Below are positions 1-5,556 of a stretch of DNA of 6,241 nucleotides, piece after piece (within the stretch, counting starts at the first letter, position 1; every line of letters begins with the position of its first letter). Below the pieces are notes generated by a model. The model was given only the letters and a program-made list of their open reading frames with translations. It was not told the DNA's origin and did not search any database. A program made the position numbers and the translations under genes. Source of the DNA: an uncultured Haemophilus sp. (GTDB lineage: Bacteria > Pseudomonadota > Gammaproteobacteria > Enterobacterales > Pasteurellaceae). Where the stretch lies: assembly GCA_902482195.1 (NCBI GenBank), contig CABSZQ010000083.1, positions 1 through 6,241 on the forward strand, given 5' to 3'.

Positions 1-33
1 GTGACGAGTTTGATAATTTTCAAACGAAATTGA
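1..33 (+). CDS. Possible C-terminal tail of an IS3-family transposase (OrfB), partial
   Basis: In frame 1 the plus strand reads VTSLIIFKRN and then stops at TGA (31-33). IS3-family OrfB proteins commonly end shortly after a conserved SPxxYR motif, with a short variable tail and a stop some tens of bases before the right inverted repeat. This tail and its 59-bp distance to the inferred element end fit that pattern. Ten residues carry no diagnostic DDE or integrase-core motif, so the call rests mainly on the adjacent IS150-like terminus. Frame 3 is also open, up to a TGA at 108-110, but it would run through the inverted repeat and into the terminator, so frame 1 is preferred. Confidence 0.35.
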   Translation: MTSLIIFKRN

Positions 34-48
34 TAAGAGTAGGACATA

Positions 49-90
49 ATCTGCACCTCAAATTAGGTGTCCAGGTTTTGGGGTGCAGAT
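49..90 (+). repeat. Hairpin formed by the IS terminal repeat and a subterminal inverted copy
   Basis: Positions 49-62 (ATCTGCACCTCAAA) pair with 77-90 over 14 base pairs. The only imperfection is a T-G pair at 58/81. The loop is 14 nt (63-76). The right arm lies within the inferred IS right inverted repeat, so the left arm is an inverted subterminal copy of it. No T-run follows directly on the plus strand (the next bases are CAAAG), so it is not a classical intrinsic terminator by itself. It may block transcription leaving the element or bind transposase; both are inference. Confidence 0.6.
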
Positions 91-91
91 C

Positions 92-123
92 AAAGTGCGG
101 TCAAATTTGATCGCACTTTTTTT
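92..123 (+). terminator. Intrinsic terminator built from two facing uptake signals
   Basis: AAAGTGCGGTCAAA (92-105) is directly followed by its near-perfect reverse complement (106-119). This gives a 14-bp stem with one G-T pair (100/111), followed on the plus strand by a run of seven T (117-123). The left arm holds an exact AAGTGCGGT at 93-101; the right arm holds an 8/9 match in reverse. Facing uptake-signal pairs acting as terminators are well known in Haemophilus. The T-run serves plus-strand transcripts coming from the IS side. For minus-strand rarA transcripts the stem forms less perfectly (C-A mismatch in place of G-U), and beyond it come only three T (within the stem arm) and then the IS sequence, so termination of rarA is probably weaker. 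Confidence 0.8.
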
Positions 124-145
124 ATATTTACCACTTTGGAAGAAA

Positions 146-1486
146 CTATTTGTAGCGTTTTTTTGACGAGTTTTTATCTTGCTCTTGTAAGCGCTCAAGC
201 TTTTCTTTAATTTGAATTTCCATACCTCGGTTAGTTGGGAAATAATATTGAGTATCTTTCAGTTCTGGTGGGAAGTAATTTTCTCCAGCGGCATAAGCAT
301 TTGGCTCATCATGTGCATAGCGATATTCAGCGCCATAGCCCAATTCTTTCATTAAAGCCGTTGGTGCATTACGTAAATGAGGTGGCACATCGAAATCAGG
401 AAGCTCTTTTGCATGTTGTTTTGCCGCATTAAATGCGTTGTAAACCGCATTACTCTTCGGAGCCACCGCTAAATAAATAATGGCTTGAGCAATAGCTCGC
501 TCTCCTTCATAAGCGCCCACCCTCGTAAAACAATCCCAAGCCGCTAGAGCCACTTGCATTGCACGAGGATCAGCATTTCCCACATCTTCTGATGCAATCG
601 CTAATAAACGTCTTGCAACATAAAGAGGATCGCCTCCTGCAGTGATAATTCGTGCATACCAATAAAGTGCTGCATCTGCTGCGGAGCCTCGAATTGATTT
701 ATGTAAAGCAGAAATCAAATCATAAAAAAGATCGCCTTGTTTATCAAAACGCGCTTGTCGTTCACCTAATACTTCTTTCAACAAAGTGCGGTCTAATTTT
801 TTGCCGTTTTCTGTTTCAGGAGCCATGTCCACCATCAATTCAAGGCAGTTTAAAGCCAGGCGCGCATCACCATTCACATATTCAGCTAATACCTGTAGTA
901 AATTCTCTTCTAAAATTAACCGCTCTTTACCTAATCCTCGCTCAGGATCAGAAATGGCTTGTTGCAGAACTTGTTCGATTTCAGCCACTGTCAATGACTT
1001 AAGGAGATAAACTCTCGCACGAGAAAGCAATGCATTATTTAATTCAAAGGAAGGATTTTCCGTTGTAGCACCAATAAAAATAATCGTCCCATCTTCAATA
1101 TGGGGTAAAAATGCATCTTGTTGGCTTTTGTTAAAGCGATGCACTTCATCCACAAATAAAATCGTTTGGCGATCTGCTAGTCGATTTTGTTTCGCGCGCT
1201 CAATCGATTCTCGAATTTCTTTCACGCCACTTGTCACCGCTGAAATTCGTTCAACTTCTGCATTAATACGATGAGCAATAATTTCCGCCAGCGTTGTTTT
1301 ACCTGTACCCGGTGGTCCCCACAGAATCATAGAATGAACATGCCCTGCTTGAATTGCTTTACGAAGCGGTTTTCCTTCCCCAATTAAGTGCGTCTGACCA
1401 TAATATTGATCCAAATTAGTTGGTCGCATACGGGCAGCTAAAGGGCGAAAGTCATTTTCAGCAAAATCAAAATTAAGATTAGACAT
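146..1486 (-). CDS. rarA: Replication-associated recombination protein A (RarA/MgsA), AAA+ ATPase
   Basis: RarA is a cytoplasmic clamp-loader-like AAA+ ATPase of the RarA/Mgs1/WRNIP1 family that acts at stalled forks and single-strand gaps together with SSB and recombination proteins. The protein has 446 residues, about the same as E. coli RarA. Visible motifs are Walker [10 protein letters not shown] (57-65), Walker [11 protein letters not shown] (109-118), sensor 1 [10 protein letters not shown] (139-148), the arginine-finger region LLSRAR (153-158) and sensor 2 GDAR (206-209). The C-terminal part holds the family-typical helical and tetramerisation region, for example the [26 protein letters not shown] segment around 282-303, and ends in a basic tail (KKRYK). 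The ATG start is supported by AAGGAAAG at 1490-1497, six bases upstream. The stop is TAG, unlike the TAA stops of its neighbours. It lies 53 bp after lolA, behind a hairpin, so it is probably expressed by readthrough of the upstream operon or from an unidentified promoter. Confidence 0.96.
   Translation of the reverse strand: MSNLNFDFAENDFRPLAARMRPTNLDQYYGQTHLIGEGKPLRKAIQAGHVHSMILWGPPGTGKTTLAEIIAHRINAEVERISAVTSGVKEIRESIERAKQNRLADRQTILFVDEVHRFNKSQQDAFLPHIEDGTIIFIGATTENPSFELNNALLSRARVYLLKSLTVAEIEQVLQQAISDPERGLGKERLILEENLLQVLAEYVNGDARLALNCLELMVDMAPETENGKKLDRTLLKEVLGERQARFDKQGDLFYDLISALHKSIRGSAADAALYWYARIITAGGDPLYVARRLLAIASEDVGNADPRAMQVALAAWDCFTRVGAYEGERAIAQAIIYLAVAPKSNAVYNAFNAAKQHAKELPDFDVPPHLRNAPTALMKELGYGAEYRYAHDEPNAYAAGENYFPPELKDTQYYFPTNRGMEIQIKEKLERLQEQDKNSSKKRYK
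784..792 (+). repeat. DNA uptake signal sequence (Hin type) within rarA
   Basis: Exact AAGTGCGGT core followed by CTAATTTTTT, which resembles the AT-rich tail of the extended Haemophilus uptake motif. On the rarA strand it encodes the Asp-Arg-Thr-Leu segment near residues 232-235, between the AAA+ lid and the C-terminal domain. Confidence 0.85.
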
Positions 1487-1506
1487 ATTCTTTCCTTAAT
1501 AAGCAA

Positions 1507-1534
1507 AAGGTGTGAAGATTATCATTCACACCTT
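1507..1534 (-). terminator. Hairpin between lolA and rarA, likely weak terminator or attenuator
   Basis: AAGGTGTGAA (1507-1516) and TTCACACCTT (1525-1534) form a perfect 10-bp stem with an 8-nt loop. It begins five bases after the lolA stop codon. On the minus strand the stem is followed by TTGCTTATT, which together with the two T at the stem base gives an interrupted T-tract. That suggests partial rather than complete termination. The rarA Shine-Dalgarno sequence starts only about ten bases beyond the stem. The structure could also stabilise the 3' end of lolA mRNA. The plus strand has no matching T-run immediately after the stem. Confidence 0.6.
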
Positions 1535-1539
1535 ATGGA

Positions 1540-2166
1540 TTATTTTTTACCTTTGCGTTGGTCATCCAATTCCACGCCTTTCGGTACGCTAAACTGGAAT
1601 AAACTATCAGCTAGTGTTTGATTCGTAATGTTACGCAACACATAAAGATTGGTTTGACCATCTTTTTCTGTGGTACTGAAATTTTTTAACACACCATTTG
1701 CATCTACGCGAATATCAAATTGTTTAATATTGCTATTTTTCGCTTTTGGCTTTAACACAAAGGTATCCGCATTCTGCGTCACTGAATACTGATTCCAGTG
1801 GCTTTTATCGTTACTGGTTAAAAGCACGAAAGGTGTATTATTTACCGCATCCTTCACCCATTGAGCAGTGACTTGTTGCACAAATGGATCGTAATACCAA
1901 AGGGTTTTACCATCTGCAATAATTTGTGTTTCTTGCGGTGATTTGGTATCCATACGGAAAAGATTTGGACGTTTAATTTGAAGTTTTCCACTTCCTTGTT
2001 GAACGTTTTTACCACCAGCAGAAGTCACGGTTTGTGAGAAATCAGCACTTAATACCGTCACTTGATTTAAGCGATTTTGCAGCTCATCTGCAGCATCAGC
2101 AAAAGCAAAGTTACTTGCACTTAAAAGTGCTGTAAGTGCGGTCATTTTTAATAATGTTTTTTTCAT
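1540..2166 (-). CDS. lolA: Outer-membrane lipoprotein carrier protein LolA
   Basis: LolA is the periplasmic chaperone that takes lipoproteins released by the LolCDE transporter in the inner membrane and hands them to LolB in the outer membrane. The 208-residue precursor starts with a clear Sec signal peptide: basic MKK, a hydrophobic core, and AFA before a likely cleavage after residue 23. The mature protein would begin DAADEL, as in E. coli LolA. Arg66 in the KRPNLFRM segment corresponds to mature Arg43, a residue known to matter for handing lipoproteins over to LolB. The length and the beta-rich mature domain fit the family. The ATG is preceded by AAAGGAAAG at 2171-2179. The gene follows ftsK by 36 bp with no terminator seen, so it is probably cotranscribed with ftsK. 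An uptake signal (2134-2142) lies within the signal-peptide codons and encodes Thr-Ala-Leu. Confidence 0.96.
   Translation of the reverse strand: MKKTLLKMTALTALLSASNFAFADAADELQNRLNQVTVLSADFSQTVTSAGGKNVQQGSGKLQIKRPNLFRMDTKSPQETQIIADGKTLWYYDPFVQQVTAQWVKDAVNNTPFVLLTSNDKSHWNQYSVTQNADTFVLKPKAKNSNIKQFDIRVDANGVLKNFSTTEKDGQTNLYVLRNITNQTLADSLFQFSVPKGVELDDQRKGKK
2134..2142 (+). repeat. DNA uptake signal sequence within the lolA signal peptide
   Basis: Exact AAGTGCGGT followed by the AT-rich CATTTTTAATAATG. It encodes Thr-Ala-Leu in the hydrophobic core of the signal peptide. A one-mismatch copy (AAGTGCTGT, 2125-2133) abuts it and encodes a second Thr-Ala-Leu, giving a short tandem. Confidence 0.85.
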
Positions 2167-2202
2167 TCTACTTTCCTTTTTGTAAAGTGAAACTTAAGAG
2201 AA

Positions 2203-4992
2203 TTAATATTCGGAACGTCGAGCTAAAATTTCTCGTTTTCCATTTTTCATTGGGCCTAAAATACCTTGTTCTTCGAGCTGATCCATAATTCGAGCCGCTC
2301 GGTTAAACCCAACACTAAATTTACGTTGAACATAAGAAGTCGATGTATTGCCTGTACTTAAGACAAACTCAACGACTTCATCAAATAATGCATCAAGATC
2401 GCCACTGCTTGCCGTTGATTTTTCACCAGAGTCTTCATCGTCCGCACCGTCTAAAATGCCATCAATATAATTTGGTTTACCACGTGCACGCCAATCATCT
2501 GCTACACGCGCCACCTCATCATCACTCATAAAGGCACCATGTACACGAACAAGATCCGAAGAACCTTGACCTGAATATAACATGTCTCCTCGGCCCAATA
2601 AGGCTTCCGCACCGCCTTGATCCAGAATCGTTCTAGAGTCAATTTTACTTGCCACTGTAAAGGCAATACGGCTTGGAATATTGGCCTTAATCAAACCAGT
2701 AATCACATCTACCGAAGGGCGTTGTGTTGCTAAAATCAAGTGAATACCAATCGCACGGGCTTTTTGTGCTAAGCGAGCAATTAACTCTTCAATTTGTTTG
2801 CCTGCAACCATCATTAAGTCAGCAAACTCATCAACAATCACGACAATATAACTCAATTTTTCTAATGGAGGCGGCATCTTATCCATTGTATCGCCCGGTT
2901 TCCAAATTGGGTTTGGAATTGGCATATTGAGTTTTTCATATTCTTCAATTTTTTCGTTATACCCTTCAATGTTACGCACACGTAAGGCTGACAATAATTG
3001 ATAACGACGTTCCATTTCATCTACGCACCAACGCAATGCATTCGCCGCTTTTTTCATATCCGTCACCACAGGGGTAAGCAAGTGCGGGATATCGTTATAA
3101 ATAGAAAGCTCAACCACTTTCGGGTCAATCATAATAAATTTCACTTCATCCGGTGTCACACGGAAAAGCAAACTTAAAATCATGGTATTCACCCCAACAG
3201 ATTTACCCGAGCCTGTTGAGCCCGCAACAAGCAAGTGAGGCATTTTATCCAAATCAACCACAACGGGTTTTCCACTAATATCTTTACCCAAAGCCATTGA
3301 AAGCAATGATGTTGATGAACGGAATTCATTACTATCGAGCACATCACGCAATGGTACTATTTGACGGTGCGCATTCGGCGTTTCAATACCGATATAAGGC
3401 TTACCTGGAATCACTTCTGCCACACGGATCGCACGGAACATCAATGCACGTGCTAAATCGGTATCAATACTGGTTACTTTAGATGCTTTTACACCCGGTT
3501 GTAATTCAAGCTCATAACGAGTCACCACAGGGCCAACTAGCACATCTTGTACCGTTGCTTTGACATTAAAATTCTTTAATTGTTGTTCTATGCGTGCGGA
3601 TGTGTCTAAAATTTCTTCACGCGTAATATCTTGAGCCTGCGTTGGACGATGCTCAAGTAAATCTAAACTTGGTAATGGTGTCGTTGGTTTTTCACGTTTA
3701 TTCGTTGGTTGTTGGAATGCGGGGTGTATAAGCGTATCAGAATACGGCTTATAGGTTGTTTCAGTTGCATTCTCAATATGAATTTCACGCGCTTTAACTG
3801 GTGAAGCTGTCGGCTCATTCAAGATCACTTTTAATGCATCTTCAGCATTTGAGGCTTTTGCACGCACTTCCATTTCTTGCATACGAGCTTGCTCTTGTGC
3901 AGCAAACTGACGGGCTAATTCATCTTCTAAACCATCATTGTCTGATTCTAAAGGTTCATCATAAGTTGGATAAAGTGCGGTCGTATTTTCAGGTGTTTTT
4001 AGTGACACTTTTGGTATGACATTTTCTTCAAAAATATCATCTGAATCATCCGCACTTTGAGAATTCACTTGTGAATTTTTCCATGTTGCTGAAAAATCTT
4101 CTTTTGTTGGTAATTCAACAGAAGAAGAGGCAGAAATAGACACATTCGGTAAATTGTCAGATTCAACCGTGAAGCCTTTAAACTTATCTTCTAATTTTTC
4201 AACATCTGCCGGCTCTGAAGCACTCGGTGAGGATAGCCCACTAATATTAATGAGTTGCTCAGGCTTAACAAAGGTATTTTCAGCTCTCTCCTCTTTTTCA
4301 TCTTCTGTAGATTCAGTTTCCAATTGAGAATCAGAGAAAGCCAGTTGTTGAGGTGCCTCAATCACAATTTGTTCAAGATCATCTACAGAAGTATATTCTG
4401 CATGCTCCTCTTCTGCCGGCTGATTTTTCATTGTCAGCCAATGGTAGAATTTTACAATTAAACGAATTAATGATGCACCAGAACAGAAAATAAAGCCTAC
4501 AACTGCACAGATAAAGCCCACTAAAATACAGCCAAACTTACCGAGTGTAGGATATAAATTCACCACTAAGCTGCCACCAAATACGCCACCAGCTAAATAG
4601 TAGTTCGTATTTGAAAGCAACAATGTTGCCATCATAGTTAAGCCAATGATGAGAGCAATAAAGCCAAAGGAACGTAATGCAATACGGGTTACAGAGAGAG
4701 AATGCACCGCTTTGGTTTTCAGTAAATAAATCGGTACAATGAAAATGACAAACGGAATGAGATGACCTACATAGCCGAGAAAAACAAAAAACGCATCAAT
4801 TAACCAAGCACCAAAAGCACCAGCTTTATTGATGGTTTCAGTTTGAAAACTTGCTGTAGACCAAGAGTTATCTAATGGCGTATAGCTTGACCATGCCACG
4901 ATTAAATATAAACCTAAAAGTGCGGTCAATCCGAGTAATAATTCTGCTAAATATTGTTTCGGTGTAAATCGTTTTGTAATTCGTTTAATCAT
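2203..4992 (-). CDS. ftsK: DNA translocase FtsK
   Basis: FtsK is a division-septum DNA pump that moves the chromosome terminus, activates XerCD recombination at dif, and joins the divisome through its membrane domain. The protein has 929 residues. The N-terminal domain has four hydrophobic segments (about 15-34, 62-91, 104-126, 153-180). A linker of roughly 270 residues (183-450) follows, strongly acidic between about 191 and 247. The motor then shows Walker A GSTGSGKS (591-598), Walker B IVVIVDE (716-722) and the family signature from HLILATQRPSVDV (751 on) through GRGDML (800-805). The C-terminal gamma winged-helix domain (about 864-929), which in this family reads polar KOPS sequences and contacts XerD, is complete. 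It is much shorter than E. coli FtsK (1329 residues), because of the linker; from memory, Haemophilus FtsK proteins are about this size. The start lies 2 bp after the lrp stop and has no visible Shine-Dalgarno sequence, which points to translational coupling. Confidence 0.97.
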   Translation of the reverse strand: MIKRITKRFTPKQYLAELLLGLTALLGLYLIVAWSSYTPLDNSWSTASFQTETINKAGAFGAWLIDAFFVFLGYVGHLIPFVIFIVPIYLLKTKAVHSLSVTRIALRSFGFIALIIGLTMMATLLLSNTNYYLAGGVFGGSLVVNLYPTLGKFGCILVGFICAVVGFIFCSGASLIRLIVKFYHWLTMKNQPAEEEHAEYTSVDDLEQIVIEAPQQLAFSDSQLETESTEDEKEERAENTFVKPEQLINISGLSSPSASEPADVEKLEDKFKGFTVESDNLPNVSISASSSVELPTKEDFSATWKNSQVNSQSADDSDDIFEENVIPKVSLKTPENTTALYPTYDEPLESDNDGLEDELARQFAAQEQARMQEMEVRAKASNAEDALKVILNEPTASPVKAREIHIENATETTYKPYSDTLIHPAFQQPTNKREKPTTPLPSLDLLEHRPTQAQDITREEILDTSARIEQQLKNFNVKATVQDVLVGPVVTRYELELQPGVKASKVTSIDTDLARALMFRAIRVAEVIPGKPYIGIETPNAHRQIVPLRDVLDSNEFRSSTSLLSMALGKDISGKPVVVDLDKMPHLLVAGSTGSGKSVGVNTMILSLLFRVTPDEVKFIMIDPKVVELSIYNDIPHLLTPVVTDMKKAANALRWCVDEMERRYQLLSALRVRNIEGYNEKIEEYEKLNMPIPNPIWKPGDTMDKMPPPLEKLSYIVVIVDEFADLMMVAGKQIEELIARLAQKARAIGIHLILATQRPSVDVITGLIKANIPSRIAFTVASKIDSRTILDQGGAEALLGRGDMLYSGQGSSDLVRVHGAFMSDDEVARVADDWRARGKPNYIDGILDGADDEDSGEKSTASSGDLDALFDEVVEFVLSTGNTSTSYVQRKFSVGFNRAARIMDQLEEQGILGPMKNGKREILARRSEY
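3973..3981 (+). repeat. DNA uptake signal sequence within the ftsK linker
   Basis: Exact AAGTGCGGT followed by CGTATTTTC. It encodes Thr-Ala-Leu in the FtsK linker (about residues 338-340), a region of low sequence constraint. Confidence 0.85.
4918..4926 (+). repeat. DNA uptake signal sequence within the first ftsK membrane segment
   Basis: Exact AAGTGCGGT core; the following CAATCCGAG is a poor match to the AT-rich extended motif. It encodes Thr-Ala-Leu in the first transmembrane segment of FtsK (about residues 23-25). Confidence 0.8.
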
Positions 4993-4994
4993 TT

Positions 4995-5474
4995 TTATTT
5001 TAGTACGAGATAATTAGTTTGTTTCACTTCTTCCATTACAACATAAGTTCGGGTGTCATTCACACCAGGTAAGCGCAATAATGTGGTACCCAATAATTTT
5101 CGATATGCCGCCATATCCGCTACACGTGTTTTGAGCAAATAATCGAAATCACCTGATACCAAATGACATTCGAGAATTTCATCAAGCGCTTGAATCGCGG
5201 CATTAAACTCTTCAAAAACATCCGGTTTACCACGCACGAGCGTAATTTCAACGATCACCAATAAAGGCGCATCCAGTAATTCAGGATTTAATAGCGCCCG
5301 ATAGCCCATAATCACACCTTGTTTTTCTAGGCGTTTTACCCTTTCTAAACAAGGCGTTGGTGATAACCCAACTTTCTTTGATAAATCAATATTAGAGATT
5401 TTACCGTTGCGTTGTAATTCATTTAAGATTTTGATATCAATGCTATCCAACGCTTTATTTAATTTCTTTTCCAT
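4995..5474 (-). CDS. lrp: Leucine-responsive regulatory protein Lrp
   Basis: Lrp is a global transcription regulator of the AsnC/Lrp family that binds DNA as octamers or hexadecamers and senses leucine, controlling amino-acid metabolism, transport and surface genes. The 159 residues align almost throughout with E. coli Lrp (164), with a start about three residues shorter and a slightly shorter tail. The winged helix-turn-helix covers about residues 9-60, with the nearly invariant KVGLSPTPCLERVKRLE (34-50). The RAM ligand-binding domain follows (about 70-150) with VSGDFDYLLKTR (106-117); Gly108 and Asp111 correspond to E. coli Gly111 and Asp114 of the leucine-response site. This high identity argues for true Lrp rather than AsnC or another paralogue. 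The ATG follows AAGGAAAGG (5477-5485). The gene lies 82 bp after radA and 2 bp before ftsK. Autoregulation is known for Lrp in E. coli, but I see no convincing Lrp box here. Confidence 0.96.
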   Translation of the reverse strand: MEKKLNKALDSIDIKILNELQRNGKISNIDLSKKVGLSPTPCLERVKRLEKQGVIMGYRALLNPELLDAPLLVIVEITLVRGKPDVFEEFNAAIQALDEILECHLVSGDFDYLLKTRVADMAAYRKLLGTTLLRLPGVNDTRTYVVMEEVKQTNYLVLK

Positions 5475-5498
5475 AACCTTTCCTTATGTACGGCGCAT

Positions 5499-5527
5499 AT
5501 TCTATCTAATTTATCAAAAACTTTCAG
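5499..5527 (-). promoter_or_regulatory. Candidate sigma-70 promoter for lrp-ftsK-lolA
   Basis: On the minus strand CTGAAA (5522-5527, 4 of 6 to the -35 consensus) lies 17 bp from TAGAAT (5499-5504, 5 of 6 to the -10 consensus). Transcription would start near 5492, leaving a leader of about 18 nt that still includes the lrp Shine-Dalgarno sequence. An overlapping weaker alternative is TTGTCG (5533-5538) with 17 bp to GATAAA (5510-5515), 4 of 6 for each box. AT-rich DNA yields such matches by chance, so this is tentative. No terminator hairpin was seen after radA, so readthrough from radA is also possible. Confidence 0.35.
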
Positions 5528-5533
5528 TAATCC

Positions 5534-5550
5534 GACAACCATAGGACAAC
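5534..5550. repeat. Short direct repeat GACAAC, 11-bp period
   Basis: GACAAC occurs at 5534-5539 and again at 5545-5550, eleven bases start to start, just upstream of the candidate lrp promoter. Spacing of about one helical turn on one DNA face can mark a regulator site, but the unit is only six bases and no known operator is matched. Confidence 0.25.
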
Positions 5551-5556
5551 GTTTTT

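Larger units (their letters stand above)
1..92 (+). mobile_element. Right end of an IS3-family (IS150-group) insertion sequence, partial
   Basis: Read on the minus strand from position 92, the sequence begins TGATCTGCACCCC, then four A, then CCTGGACA. This closely resembles the terminal inverted repeat of IS150-group elements as I recall it (IS150 begins TGTACTGCACCC and continues to TTGGACG), including the 5'-TG...CA-3' tips typical of the IS3 family. On this reading the element ends with CA at 91-92 and host DNA starts at 93, exactly at an uptake signal. The short open frame at 1-33 would be the transposase tail. The left end lies outside the window, so the element's length, integrity and target duplication cannot be judged. 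The terminal repeat is seen in the sequence; the group assignment is from memory; the exact boundary is inferred. Confidence 0.68.

Noticed and set aside
3..110. Frame-3 plus-strand open stretch as the transposase tail
   Set aside because: It reads through the inferred inverted repeat and into the terminator stem; frame 1, stopping at 31-33, fits the usual IS3-family layout better.
235..1010. Plus-strand open frames opposite rarA (235-432, 652-1002, 786-1010)
   Set aside because: They lie wholly inside rarA on the other strand, have no recognisable domain or ribosome binding site, and their compositions look like antisense translations.
3080..3088. Near-match uptake signals (AAGTGCGGG at 3080-3088; also 4049-4057 and 5624-5632 on the minus strand)
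   Set aside because: Each has one mismatch to the nine-base core; such matches arise by chance or decay and are not listed as sites.
2343..4461. Plus-strand open frames opposite ftsK (2343-2531, 2724-2930, 3297-3482, 3801-4019, 4255-4461)
   Set aside because: All are antisense to a well-supported ftsK, short, rich in His, Leu and Gln as expected from reverse reading, and show no known motif.
5493..5507. Possible Lrp-binding box upstream of lrp
   Set aside because: Best alignment to the Lrp consensus gave only about half the positions, no better than expected in AT-rich DNA.
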